From Acinetobacter shaoyimingii (GTDB lineage: Bacteria; Pseudomonadota; Gammaproteobacteria; Pseudomonadales; Moraxellaceae): DNA of 64,000 nt. The DNA lies in NCBI RefSeq assembly GCF_011578045.1, contig NZ_CP049801.1, positions 930,001 through 994,000 of the forward strand. The letters are read 5' to 3'. The position numbers and the translations under genes were made by a program. The notes beneath the pieces were generated by a model. It made no database searches, had not been told where the DNA came from, and saw only the letters and a list, made by a program, of their open reading frames with translations. Below, piece after piece: positions 15,669 to 25,500 of this stretch (its first letter is position 1; each line of letters opens with the position of its first letter).

Positions 15669-17855
15669 ATGAAAACACTAAAGCTTAGAAAAAATTCACT
15701 CAGTATTTCATTACACATGATCTTAGTGTGCCCAGTGGTCAGTACTGTGGTCTATGCAGATGAAGAGGTTAAAGCTTTGGAGACCATCGTGTTGACTTCT
15801 AACGATCAACAATCATCTTATCCGACGCAAATCAGTATGTCGGGATTTGCAAGCCATGATGTGTCAAAAATTCCTGCATCGATCTCTGTGGTGACTGCGG
15901 AAACGATGGCACAGCAACATGCACGTGTACTGTCAGATGTGATTAAGAATGATGCATCACTCGGCGATAGTTATGCGGCGATTGGCTACTATCCTAATTT
16001 TGTCTCACGTGGTTTTGGACTCGATTTAGGTTCAAGTTATTTAATTAACGGCAATGTTGTTCGTGGCGAGCAAAATGTGGCACTGGAAAATAAAGAACGT
16101 GTTGAAATTTTAAAAGGCATTTCTGCCATTCAAAGCGGTATGTCAACACCGGGTGGTGTGGTCAATTATGTCACCAAACGACCTGAACAAATTAAAGCAA
16201 TAACATTAACAGCAGATCAATATGGTCAATATTCACTCGCTACCGATGTTGGCGGTTTTTTTGGTAGAGATCAGCAATTTGGCTATCGGGTCAATTTGGC
16301 CGGTGAGCGATTAGATTCTTATGTTGAACATATAAAAGGCAAACGTTTTTTTGGTTCCTTAGCTTTAGATTGGAAGCTCTCCGATCAGTCCAAACTTGAA
16401 TTTGACTTTGAGGCACAAAGACAACAACAACGTTCAGTGCCCGGTTATCAACTTTTAAATGGCACAGAAGTCCCACAGCATGTGAAATGGGAGCGAATCT
16501 TGGGCTACCCGACATGGGGAAAACCTGTGACCATGGAAAACTTTAATACCAGTCTCAAATATACCTATACCTTGAATGATCAATGGACATTTGGCGTTGG
16601 GGCCTCACATAGTCAGTCAAAAATTGATGATTATTCAAACTTTGCATGGGGGTGTTATGACGATACTTGCCAATATACAGGTCTAGGCAATAGTTTTGAC
16701 CAAAATGGTAATTACGATATATACGATTATCAAAATCCTGATGACACCTTTAAAACCAGTCAATTTAAAATGAATCTGGATGGGCAGCTTGATACAACTT
16801 GGGCGGTGCATCATTTAAATATTGAACTGGCACAGCTTTATAAAACACGAGATCGTTATGGTAGTGTTAATTTACCAATTGGTGTTGGTAATATTTATCA
16901 CGATAATCCTACTTACGAACCAAAGAGTGGACAAATTGGTCAAAGGTATCAAGCGCTGAAGAGCAATCAGACTGCATTGACATTTTTAGACCGAATTGAG
17001 TGGAATGACCAGTGGTCAACTTTATTGGGTGGTAAATGGATTCATCTGGATGAAGAAGCCCACAATAAAAAACGTGAAAAAGTCCGTCAAACGGATCTAG
17101 ATCGTTTCTTGCCACAATTTGCTGTGATGTATCAGCCTGTAGATGCAACAACATTGTATGCATCATATGCTAAAGGTCTGGCAGATGGACGTTCTGCGGC
17201 ATGGTTTGCTGAAAATGCTGATGAAATATTGTCTCCAATTCATTCTGAACAATATGAAATTGGTCTAAAACAGAAAATAAAAGACTTCTTATTTACGGCT
17301 GCTGTATTTGATTTAAGACAAGACAATCAATACACCAAACCAGATGAAACAGAAAAATTTTATTTTGTCTCAGAGGGCAAGCAACGTAGTTTGGGACTGG
17401 AACTTGGCTTACAAGGTCATCTGACTGAACGTTTAGAGATCAATAGCTCTTTGGCGCTGACGCGCGCACGTTTGCAAGGTATTTCGCTTGATGCATATAA
17501 AGATCATCAGGCACAGAATATTCCTAAAGTTCGTCTTGCGACCCAGTTGATTTATTCAGTTCCAACTTTCTCAGGTTTCAATGTGGAAGGTCTAAAACTG
17601 ATCGCAGGCGCACAATACAGTGCCAGTAAATTTGCCAATAAAGAAGCAACGGCGAAGGTAAAAAGTTTTACTGTGTTTGACGTAGGGGCTGCTTATCCGT
17701 TCCAAATCAACAACTCAGATGCGTTGCTTAGACTCAGTGTGAACAACGTATTTAATCAAAAATACTGGCGTGATGTGGGCGAATTTGATGGTGACAACTA
17801 TATGTTCTTGGGGAATCCACGTACAGCGACATTGTCGTTAAACATGAAGTTTTAA
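15669..17855 (+). CDS. TonB-dependent receptor, siderophore-receptor-like, of the salvage locus
   Basis: From this start the protein is 728 aa: a signal peptide (basic MKTLKLRKN, hydrophobic stretch, cleavage near VYA-DE), a plug with VSRGFGLDLGSSYLINGN and VEILKGISAIQSGMSTPGGVVNYVTKRP, and a barrel ending TLSLNMKF. By its plug it is most like the TonB-dependent siderophore receptors, yet it stands in a vitamin-type locus. I chose the ATG at 15669 because AAAAGGGTC precedes it and the signal peptide then starts properly; an upstream start near 15585 would add 28 unlikely residues. The PnuC-type gene follows 13 bp after its stop. Role as importer for the same substrate is inferred. Confidence 0.86.
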   Translation: MKTLKLRKNSLSISLHMILVCPVVSTVVYADEEVKALETIVLTSNDQQSSYPTQISMSGFASHDVSKIPASISVVTAETMAQQHARVLSDVIKNDASLGDSYAAIGYYPNFVSRGFGLDLGSSYLINGNVVRGEQNVALENKERVEILKGISAIQSGMSTPGGVVNYVTKRPEQIKAITLTADQYGQYSLATDVGGFFGRDQQFGYRVNLAGERLDSYVEHIKGKRFFGSLALDWKLSDQSKLEFDFEAQRQQQRSVPGYQLLNGTEVPQHVKWERILGYPTWGKPVTMENFNTSLKYTYTLNDQWTFGVGASHSQSKIDDYSNFAWGCYDDTCQYTGLGNSFDQNGNYDIYDYQNPDDTFKTSQFKMNLDGQLDTTWAVHHLNIELAQLYKTRDRYGSVNLPIGVGNIYHDNPTYEPKSGQIGQRYQALKSNQTALTFLDRIEWNDQWSTLLGGKWIHLDEEAHNKKREKVRQTDLDRFLPQFAVMYQPVDATTLYASYAKGLADGRSAAWFAENADEILSPIHSEQYEIGLKQKIKDFLFTAAVFDLRQDNQYTKPDETEKFYFVSEGKQRSLGLELGLQGHLTERLEINSSLALTRARLQGISLDAYKDHQAQNIPKVRLATQLIYSVPTFSGFNVEGLKLIAGAQYSASKFANKEATAKVKSFTVFDVGAAYPFQINNSDALLRLSVNNVFNQKYWRDVGEFDGDNYMFLGNPRTATLSLNMKF

Positions 17856-17868
17856 ATGAGCATGTGAT

Positions 17869-18453
17869 ATGAGCAAACTTGAAATTTCAGCCTTTATTTT
17901 AAATGTGTTAGGCGTGTGGTTGACCTCGAAACAATATCGGATTTGCTGGCTCATCAATATAGTTGCGGTATTGCTCTACGCCATTATTTTTTATGAAGTT
18001 AATTTGTATGCAGATGCATCGCTACAAGTCGTTTTTGTGCTGATGCAACTGTATGGTTGGTATAGCTGGTCCAAAAAAGCCAATCAAACACAAGCCGTTG
18101 TCGATCCCTCTTACATTCCTCAAAAAGTCTTGATCTATAGCATTGTGACAGGTGTGGTATTTGGTCTGATCTTGGGTTCGGGGTTTGCCACTTGGACTCA
18201 GGCAGAACTACCGTGGTTGGATTCGATGTTGGCGTCATTTAGCCTTGTGGCCAGTTATTGGGCTGCAAAAAAATACATTGAAACGTGGAGCTTATGGTGT
18301 GTGGTCGACACACTTTATGTGGGCATGTTTATTCATAAATCCTTATACGTGACCGCATTGCTGTATTTCATTTTTATTGTGTTGGCACTCAATGGTTGGC
18401 GTATGTGGCGTCATCATTATCAGACACAAAATCGTATGGCATCTCAGATTTAA
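17869..18453 (+). CDS. PnuC-family vitamin/nucleoside transporter
   Basis: The 194-aa protein is an integral membrane protein with about seven hydrophobic helices and belongs to the PnuC family, whose members take up nicotinamide riboside (PnuC), thiamine (PnuT) or riboflavin by facilitated diffusion that depends on kinase trapping. Visible family segments are LMQLYGWYSW (about residues 58-67) and WSLWCVVDTLYVG (about 140-152), including the aromatic WxxW of the substrate pocket. The gene begins 13 bp after the TonB receptor and ends 16 bp before the acid phosphatase. Because PnuC-type carriers need a cytoplasmic kinase, the kinase at 14341 is a natural partner. The substrate is open between thiamine and nicotinamide riboside. 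Confidence 0.85.
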   Translation: MSKLEISAFILNVLGVWLTSKQYRICWLINIVAVLLYAIIFYEVNLYADASLQVVFVLMQLYGWYSWSKKANQTQAVVDPSYIPQKVLIYSIVTGVVFGLILGSGFATWTQAELPWLDSMLASFSLVASYWAAKKYIETWSLWCVVDTLYVGMFIHKSLYVTALLYFIFIVLALNGWRMWRHHYQTQNRMASQI

Positions 18454-18469
18454 AAGGAATTTCGAGCAT

Positions 18470-19216
18470 ATGAATGTTCAAAAAATTATGTTTTTTTCGC
18501 TGTGTATGATGGGAAGCTTATGTGTTGGCCCGCATACATTTGCAAAATCAGCTACAAACACTTTAGCGAGTTGTTCGACTGAGGTTCAGCAATATGCCAT
18601 GAGTCTGAAATTTCAACACCGTTCTGCTGAAGTGCATGCTTTACAACTACAAGCTTATAATGTTGCAATAGCGCGTTTAAAAGCAATTTTGGCAGAAAAA
18701 CCCAATGCTCAAAATTTGGCGATTGTGACCGATCTGGATGAAACTGTTATTGATAATACGCAAGTTTTTGTCGATGATTTAAAACGTTGTGAAAGTTATA
18801 CCAACTGGAAGTCATGGGACACATGGGAAAAATCAGGGAAACCTGAACTCATTCCTGGCAGTTTAGCGTTTTTAAATTTCGCCGATGCAAATGGGGTGAA
18901 AATTTACTATATTTCCGATCGTTCACAAAAATATAGACCGTATACCACACAGATGTTGAAAAATTTGGGCTTACCTCAAATTAGTGATGAACAGATTTTG
19001 CTGTATGGTACGAGTAAAGAACAACGCCGTCAGCAGGTGGCTAAAGATCATGAAATCGTATTGTTGATAGGCGACACCTTGCATGATTTTTCTAAAGCAT
19101 TTAGTCAGGACCAGTCGAAACAAGAGCGACTCAAAGCCGTGTTGGACAATCAAGATAAATTTGGAGAAGCATTTATTGTCTTACCCAATGTCAGTTATGG
19201 GCCTTGGAGTAAATAA
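18470..19216 (+). CDS. Class C acid phosphatase, e(P4)-like (HAD IIIB)
   Basis: The 248-aa protein has a signal peptide ending near TFA-KS and a HAD-type phosphatase domain. Motif I is VTDLDETVIDNT with catalytic Asp88 and Asp90; motif II is in YYISDRS; the last motif is GDTLHDF. These match the class C (e(P4)) signature. Haemophilus e(P4) is a lipoprotein, but this one lacks a clear lipobox at the signal cleavage site, so it is probably soluble in the periplasm. Members remove phosphate from NMN and other phosphate monoesters, including thiamine phosphate. I chose the ATG at 18470 because AAAAGGAATTT precedes it. It is the last gene of the locus and should prepare the substrate for the permease. 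Confidence 0.87.
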   Translation: MNVQKIMFFSLCMMGSLCVGPHTFAKSATNTLASCSTEVQQYAMSLKFQHRSAEVHALQLQAYNVAIARLKAILAEKPNAQNLAIVTDLDETVIDNTQVFVDDLKRCESYTNWKSWDTWEKSGKPELIPGSLAFLNFADANGVKIYYISDRSQKYRPYTTQMLKNLGLPQISDEQILLYGTSKEQRRQQVAKDHEIVLLIGDTLHDFSKAFSQDQSKQERLKAVLDNQDKFGEAFIVLPNVSYGPWSK

Positions 19217-19228
19217 TAAGGATAGCGG

Positions 19229-19262
19229 AAGATGGGGCACGTTTGTGATCGTCTCCCATCTT
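19229..19262 (+). terminator. Terminator-like hairpin after the phosphatase gene
   Basis: AAGATGGG pairs with CCCATCTT across an 18-base loop, about 12 bases past the stop codon. The T-run after it is weak. Confidence 0.45.
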
Positions 19263-19451
19263 TACTTTAAGATCATCTATTTACAAAAATCAAAGCAACA
19301 TGTTTTTTAAAATTATATTAAAAAATATTAACTTATAATTTAAATCTGATCTATGAATATTCATTTAAATCATTTGTACCAGTTCAGACTTGACCTTGGA
19401 GTAGCTTTAAGCTTTAAATTGATGCTCAAGCTCACCATTTTTCACTCAATT

Positions 19452-19967
19452 ATGCGTTCATCGACATGGATTACAATGCTGATTGCTTTGTTCATGTTCC
19501 AAAGTGTTTGGAATGTGGCCGCAGCATTTTGCGTCCATGAAAAGTTGGGACAGAACAACCAACCCTCGATGCATTTCGGTCATCATGAAGCGACTGTGCA
19601 TGATTTAATGCGTGAAGCTCATCAGCAAAATTCGAAGAAAATCTTAGATTACTCGTCATCTTATTCAATGGATGAAGGGCAACAAGCTATAGATAAATTT
19701 CAATCGAGTGATGACATTCAATCCAGTGATCAAAAGCGATCAGACCAATCACATCAACAGTTTCAAGTAGATTTGACTGAAGATGATCATACTGATCACT
19801 TACCTTCTATGGGGCATTTGATTTTATCTAAGATTAAAACTGTCGAATTGCATCCAAAATCAATATTGCACGTTCAACCAGAATATCGTTGGACCAATGC
19901 ATATCAATCTCCAGATCTGATCGATCAAACACCTCCTCCTGAATTTTCCCCGCTAATGGTGGGGTAG
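19452..19967 (+). CDS. czcI: CzcI-like periplasmic protein of the czc operon
   Basis: From this ATG the product is 171 aa: a signal peptide (MRSSTWITMLIALFMFQSVW...) followed by AAAFCVHE, a segment typical of CzcI, the small exported protein often found in front of czcCBA. The rest is polar and rich in His, Asp and Gln, with HFGHHE and DDHTDH patches that could bind metal. Longer starts at 19353 and 19422 are open, but none of the three has a good ribosome binding site; I chose the one that gives a normal signal peptide. It precedes czcC by 49 bp. Its function in metal resistance is poorly known even in the best-studied systems. Confidence 0.65.
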   Translation: MRSSTWITMLIALFMFQSVWNVAAAFCVHEKLGQNNQPSMHFGHHEATVHDLMREAHQQNSKKILDYSSSYSMDEGQQAIDKFQSSDDIQSSDQKRSDQSHQQFQVDLTEDDHTDHLPSMGHLILSKIKTVELHPKSILHVQPEYRWTNAYQSPDLIDQTPPPEFSPLMVG

Positions 19968-20016
19968 CCTAAAACATTCCCACCGCTTTTAATTTATTTA
20001 TAAAGTGGGAAAAATT

Positions 20017-21339
20017 ATGAATCATCATTTATCGGTGACCAAACACCGAATATTTGCTGTTGCGTTGTGCGCAATCGGTATACAAATCAGTCATGCTGAA
20101 ACCGTAACATCAATGAAGCAAGCTTTGGAAAAAGTGAAACAATACCAAGGTCAAAGCGAAGTTTCGCAGCAACGGCAACAAATTTCTGAACTACAAATTA
20201 AAAACAAAAGTCTTTGGAAAAACCCATCGGTGAGTATTTCTCAAGAAGGGTTTGCATCAGATCAAGAGCGACAACTGAGTTTTTCGATTAACCAGCCGAT
20301 AGATATTTTAGGTGAGCGAAAACTCAATAAAAAAATAGCGCAATTGGCGGGTCAGCAAAATGAACTTCAACAGCAATTGTGGAATGCTCAAAGTGAACTC
20401 ATTGTAAAATTCACGTGGTCACAACTCGCACTGGCTGAAGTCGAACAGCAAATTTATGCCGCTCAGTTGCAAGTGAGTCAAAACAATTTAGACAGTGCAA
20501 AAAAACGCTATCAAGCAGGCAGTATTGCACTGGTTGATTATGAGCGTGCCCAAATTGAAGCCTTAGAAAATCAGCGTCTTTTCCAACAAGCCAGTTTAGA
20601 TTTACAAGTGGCGGAGCATCGCTTATCAAATCTATGGGGAGAAAACGAAGCGGATATACAAATCAATAAAAGTATCAAACCATGGCCTGAACAGAGCCAA
20701 ATGACGGTGGAAAATTATATTGCTTCAGGTTGGTTAGAAAAGCTGTATGGACTCAATACCATTCAGGCAAAGCAAAACATTGAACAGTTAAAAATCAAGG
20801 GACGCGCTAATCCGAATTTGAATATTGGGATGACCAGCACAAAGAATCCCAATGATAAAACGGACAACGCCTTAATGCTCGGTGTTGAAATTCCATTGAA
20901 TATTTTTAACCGTCAGCAATACAGCATACCGATGGCGCAGCAACATCAATTGCTCCTCACAAAGCAACAGCAACGAGAACTGAAACAGCAACTGTTAGAT
21001 ATTGCCAATGCCTTACAGCAACTCAAAGGTTTAGGGACTCAGTTTAGCTCTGTTTCAAGACAGTTAGATTTAGCCGAAAAAGTACAACAACGAACCTTGA
21101 CTGGATTTCAAATGGGTAAGTTATCCATCACTGATGTTCAGCAAGCCAGCTTACAACTGCAAAGCATTCGAATGGGGCAGCTCAATGTATTACGGCAAGC
21201 GTGGCAGACGGCTCTATCTGCCGAAGCGCTTAGTTTAGGGACCAGTTATGAGCAAGTGAGTAGTTCGGATGCTTATACACAACTGAATAAAACCGCTGTA
21301 GAGCAAGCCAATCGTTTAATCAATTTAGGGGCAGAATAA
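20017..21339 (+). CDS. czcC: CzcC-type outer-membrane factor of a heavy-metal RND pump
   Basis: This 440-aa protein is an outer-membrane efflux channel of the TolC/OEP family. It has a signal peptide (ending SHA-ET) and long Gln-rich amphipathic helices in two repeats, as expected for the periplasmic barrel. The LDSAKKRYQAGSIALVDYERAQ segment is the repeat hallmark, seen again at QRTLTGFQMGKLSITDVQQA. It completes the trans-envelope pump with the CzcB adaptor and CzcA pump encoded next; czcB begins one base after its stop. I chose the ATG at 20017 (GGGA six bases upstream) over a GTG 12 bases earlier. Confidence 0.87.
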   Translation: MNHHLSVTKHRIFAVALCAIGIQISHAETVTSMKQALEKVKQYQGQSEVSQQRQQISELQIKNKSLWKNPSVSISQEGFASDQERQLSFSINQPIDILGERKLNKKIAQLAGQQNELQQQLWNAQSELIVKFTWSQLALAEVEQQIYAAQLQVSQNNLDSAKKRYQAGSIALVDYERAQIEALENQRLFQQASLDLQVAEHRLSNLWGENEADIQINKSIKPWPEQSQMTVENYIASGWLEKLYGLNTIQAKQNIEQLKIKGRANPNLNIGMTSTKNPNDKTDNALMLGVEIPLNIFNRQQYSIPMAQQHQLLLTKQQQRELKQQLLDIANALQQLKGLGTQFSSVSRQLDLAEKVQQRTLTGFQMGKLSITDVQQASLQLQSIRMGQLNVLRQAWQTALSAEALSLGTSYEQVSSSDAYTQLNKTAVEQANRLINLGAE

Positions 21340-21340
21340 G

Positions 21341-22579
21341 ATGCAAATTCAACAGATGGGAAAAGTTTCCCAACCGCTTTTAATTGCTATTCTGATTGTG
21401 CTCAGTGCAGGACTTGCAGGCGGTGTGATTTGGTCTTCGAACAGCAAAAAATCTGAAAATTCTGAAGGTGAAAATCATAATGATACTGTGGAAGAACACG
21501 GTGAGGAAGGTCATGACCATGAAGGTGAAATTCCTGAAGGTGTGATTGAACTCAGTGCACAACAATTGGTGGAACAAGGGATTCAGTTTGCATCCGCAAG
21601 TATTGGTGCTGTTGAACAGCGAATCGAGTTACCTGGGAAACTCATGGTCAATACAGATCAACAAGCGCATATCTCCCCAAACTTTAGTGGTCATGTCGAA
21701 CAGGTCAATGTGGCTTTGGGTGAAATCGTGCAAAAGGGGCAAACGCTTGCAGTACTTTCAGTTCCAGAACTTATTGATCAACAAGCCAATTTGGCCATGG
21801 CTCAGTCCAATTTAAATTTGAGTTATCAAGATTATTTGCGTGAAAAGCAGCTTTGGACGCAAGGTGTTTCCGCAAAGCAAGATTATCAACGTGCTGAAAA
21901 TGCCTATCGTCAAGCGCAAATTACCGTGCAATCTACACAAGCAAAGATTCGTGCTTTAGGGGGAAATGGTAGTCGAAATGGACGTTTTGAAATCAAAGCC
22001 CCAATTTTAGGTGTGATTAGTCAAAAAGATATTGTGATGGGGGAAAATGTTCAACTTGCTGATCAATTATTCACGATTGAACAGCTGAAGGATCTTTGGT
22101 TGGAATTTGTCGTACCATCTGAACAAGCCAATATTGTACAAGCTGGACAAAAAATTCGTTTTAAGACTTTACCTGATCAACAGGTTTATGAGGCAGTTAT
22201 TCAAAGTTTAACCACCCAAGCTGATGCACAAACAGGGCGTTTAGTGGTACGTGCCAAAGTAAATTCACAAGCGAATGCTTTACGACCCAATGTGATGGTC
22301 AATGTTGAGTTGGCAAATGGCGCACAGACTTCAGCACTTCGTGTACAAAAACAAGCCATTCAAATTGTTGAAGGTAAAAGCACAGTTTTTGTGATGAAAA
22401 GTCAGGCCAAAGGACGCACTCAATTACAAGCGCAAACGATTGAATTAGGTCAAACATCATCAGATGGACAATGGATTGAAATTAAATCTGGACTGACCCA
22501 AGGACAAGGTTATGTGGCGAAAGGTAGCTTCTTGCTGAAATCTGAACTTGAAAAAGATGAGGCTGACCATGGACACTAA
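21341..22579 (+). CDS. czcB: CzcB-type membrane-fusion adaptor
   Basis: The 412-aa adaptor links the inner-membrane pump to the outer-membrane channel. An N-terminal anchor helix (about residues 12-32) is followed by an acidic, His-rich stretch (about 38-65, with HGEEGHDHEG) that may bind metal. Then come the lipoyl/barrel-sandwich halves, a helical hairpin (QANLAMAQSNLNLSYQDYLREKQ region) and beta-barrel domains. The C-terminus ends in DHGH. The gene overlaps czcA by 11 bp. The His-rich N-terminus and the pump type argue for zinc, cobalt or cadmium rather than drugs. Confidence 0.87.
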   Translation: MQIQQMGKVSQPLLIAILIVLSAGLAGGVIWSSNSKKSENSEGENHNDTVEEHGEEGHDHEGEIPEGVIELSAQQLVEQGIQFASASIGAVEQRIELPGKLMVNTDQQAHISPNFSGHVEQVNVALGEIVQKGQTLAVLSVPELIDQQANLAMAQSNLNLSYQDYLREKQLWTQGVSAKQDYQRAENAYRQAQITVQSTQAKIRALGGNGSRNGRFEIKAPILGVISQKDIVMGENVQLADQLFTIEQLKDLWLEFVVPSEQANIVQAGQKIRFKTLPDQQVYEAVIQSLTTQADAQTGRLVVRAKVNSQANALRPNVMVNVELANGAQTSALRVQKQAIQIVEGKSTVFVMKSQAKGRTQLQAQTIELGQTSSDGQWIEIKSGLTQGQGYVAKGSFLLKSELEKDEADHGH

Positions 22580-25500
22580 GTATTCGAATTTACCAGAACC
22601 TGAAGGTCTGTTTGAGCGATTGATTCAATTTTCAATACAAAATGCTATTTGGGTCATGCTCTTTGTCTGTGCTTGGGTTGCAATAGGTGTCTATAGCTAT
22701 CAAAAATTACCCATAGATGCAGTTCCTGATATTACCAATACACAGGTGCAAATCAATACTCAAGCCAATGGCTTTACAGCACTTGAAGTGGAACAACGTA
22801 TTACCTTTCCCATTGAAAATGCTATGGCGGGTATTCCCAATTTGGAATTGACACGTTCAATCTCTCGTTATGGACTGTCGCAAGTCACCATCGTCTTTAA
22901 AGATGGCACAGATATTTATTGGGCACGGCAACAGATTAACCAACGTGTTCAAGAAGTACAATCTGAACTGCCTGATCAAGTTGCACCAACCATGTCGCCA
23001 GTATCGACTGGTTTAGGTGAGATTTACCAATGGGTGCTTAAAGCCGATGCTAATGCAAAAAAACCAGATGGTACGCCCTATAGCGCAATGGATTTGCGTG
23101 AAATTCAGGATTGGATTGTGCGACCTCAGCTACAGCGGGTCAAAGGTGTTGCTGAAATCAACAGCATTGGTGGTTTTGATAAAACCTATGTGGTGTCACC
23201 TGATCTCAATCGAATGCAGCAGCTCAAGATTACATTGCCTCAGTTACAGCAAGGCTTAGAGGAAAGTAATGAAAACCGAGGTGCAGGTTATATTGAGGAA
23301 AATGGGCAGCAACTGACTGTTCGTGTCCCAGGCGTACTGGGTGGTGTTGAGGATATTGAAAATATCGTGGTGACCAGCCCCAATGGTTTACCCATTCGCG
23401 TTGCTGATATTGCAACCGTATCGATTGGACACGATTTAAGAACAGGGGCAGCAACCTATAACGGTGCTGAGACTGTGCTTGGTATTGCCATGATGATGAT
23501 GGGCGAAAATAGCCGAACAGTGGCACAAGACGTCGATCAAAAGATTCAGGAGATTCAAAAAAGTCTACCCAAAGGGGTCAAGATTGAAACGGTGTATGAC
23601 CGAACGGTATTGGTGGAAAAAGCCATTCAAACGGTACAAAAGAATTTAGTTGAAGGGGCGATTTTAGTCATCGTCATTTTATTTATTTTCTTGGGAAATT
23701 TTCGTGCAGCGCTGATTACCGCATGTGTCATTCCGCTCTCGATGTTATTTACGCTAACAGGTATGGCAGAGCAGAAAATTAGTGCCAACCTCATGAGCCT
23801 TGGCGCTTTGGATTTTGGGATTATTGTCGATGGTGCAGTGGTAATTGTAGAAAACTGTATTCGACGTTTAGCGCACGCACAGGAACAAGTCAAGCGACCA
23901 TTAACTCAGTCTGAACGTTTTCAAGAGGTCTTTTTGGCAGCACAACAAGCACGCCGTCCTCTGATCTTTGGACAGCTCATTATTCTTGTGGTGTATTTAC
24001 CTATTTTTGCTTTAACAGGTTTGGAAGCGAAGATGTTCCACCCCATGGCGTTTACAGTTGTACTTGCGCTGATTGCAGCCATTATTTTATCGATTAGCTT
24101 TGTTCCAGCTGCAGTTGCTTTATTTGTCAAAGGTGAAATAAAAGAAACTGAAAGTCGTTGGATGCAGAGTTTAAAACGTCATTATGAGCGAGTTTTAGAT
24201 TGGGCATATGCTTATAAAGCGGTTGTACTCACATTCGCACTGTGTATTTTGCTGATTTCTGGTGTGATGGCAACACGTATAGGCAGTGAATTTGCACCAC
24301 AATTAAGTGAAGGGGATTTTGCGATTCAGCAATTACGTTCACCGAGCACGGGGTTAGAAGAATCCTTACGTATTCAGGAAAATACTGAAAAGCTTTTATT
24401 GAAAAAATTCCCAGAAATTAAAGTAGTTTTTGCTCGTACAGGGACTGCCGAAGTGGCTACAGATGTCATGCCACCAAATATTTCAGATGGTTTTATTATG
24501 TTGAAACCACGTCCGGAATGGCCAAATCCAAAAGAAAGTTTAGATGAGCTTCGTGGTCGTATGGAAAGTTTCTTGGCCACATTACCTGGAAATAACAGTG
24601 AGTTTTCACAACCCATTGAACTTCGATTTAATGAACTCATTTCTGGTGTTCGAAGTGATGTTGGGGTGAAATTGTTCGGCGATGATATGAATGTGTTGAA
24701 TAGCGAAGCCAATAAAATTGCCAAATTAATCCAACAAGTTTCAGGAAGTGCTGCTGTGAAAGTTGAGCAAACTTCAGGTTTACCTTTACTGAATATTGAT
24801 ATCAATCGAGCTTTGGCTGCGCAATATGGACTGAGTATCAAATCCATTCAAGATACGGTTGCAGCAAGTATTGGTGGACAAAATGTTGGTGAAATTTTAC
24901 AAGGTGATCGACGCTTTGATTTTGTCATTCGCTTGAGTGATCAAGATCGAACTGTAAATGGAATTGCTGAATTGCCATTACAACTGGCTAATGGTGGTGC
25001 AATCAAACTGTCTGATGTCGCCACAGTCTCAAATATTGATGGCGTGAACCAAGTCAGTCGTGAAAATGGTAAACGACGCGTGGTTATTACAGCGAATGTC
25101 GAAGGAAGAGATTTGGGATCATTTGTACAGGACATGCAAAATAAACTTGAAGCCTATAATCTACCGAGTGGTTATTGGCTGGAATATGGCGGACAGTATG
25201 AAAACTTAGCTTCTGCGAAAGCTCGGATGCAAATTGTGATTCCACTTGCACTACTGACAATTTTTATTCTTTTAATGGCTGTATTCCATAATGTCAAAGA
25301 TAGTTTGTTGGTATTTACTGGCGTTCCATTTGCATTAACAGGAGGGATTTTCTTCTTATGGCTGCGTGATATTCCACTTTCCATGTCCGCAGGAATTGGT
25401 TTTATCGCATTGTCGGGTGTGGCTGTTTTGAATGGTCTCGTCATGCTGACCTTTATTAAAGAATTGCGGACACAATATGACTTACATCATGCGATTTGGA

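Noticed and set aside
24374..24847. 157-codon minus-strand frame inside czcA
   Set aside because: A shadow of the conserved RND pump frame with low-complexity Ser/Lys/Phe content.
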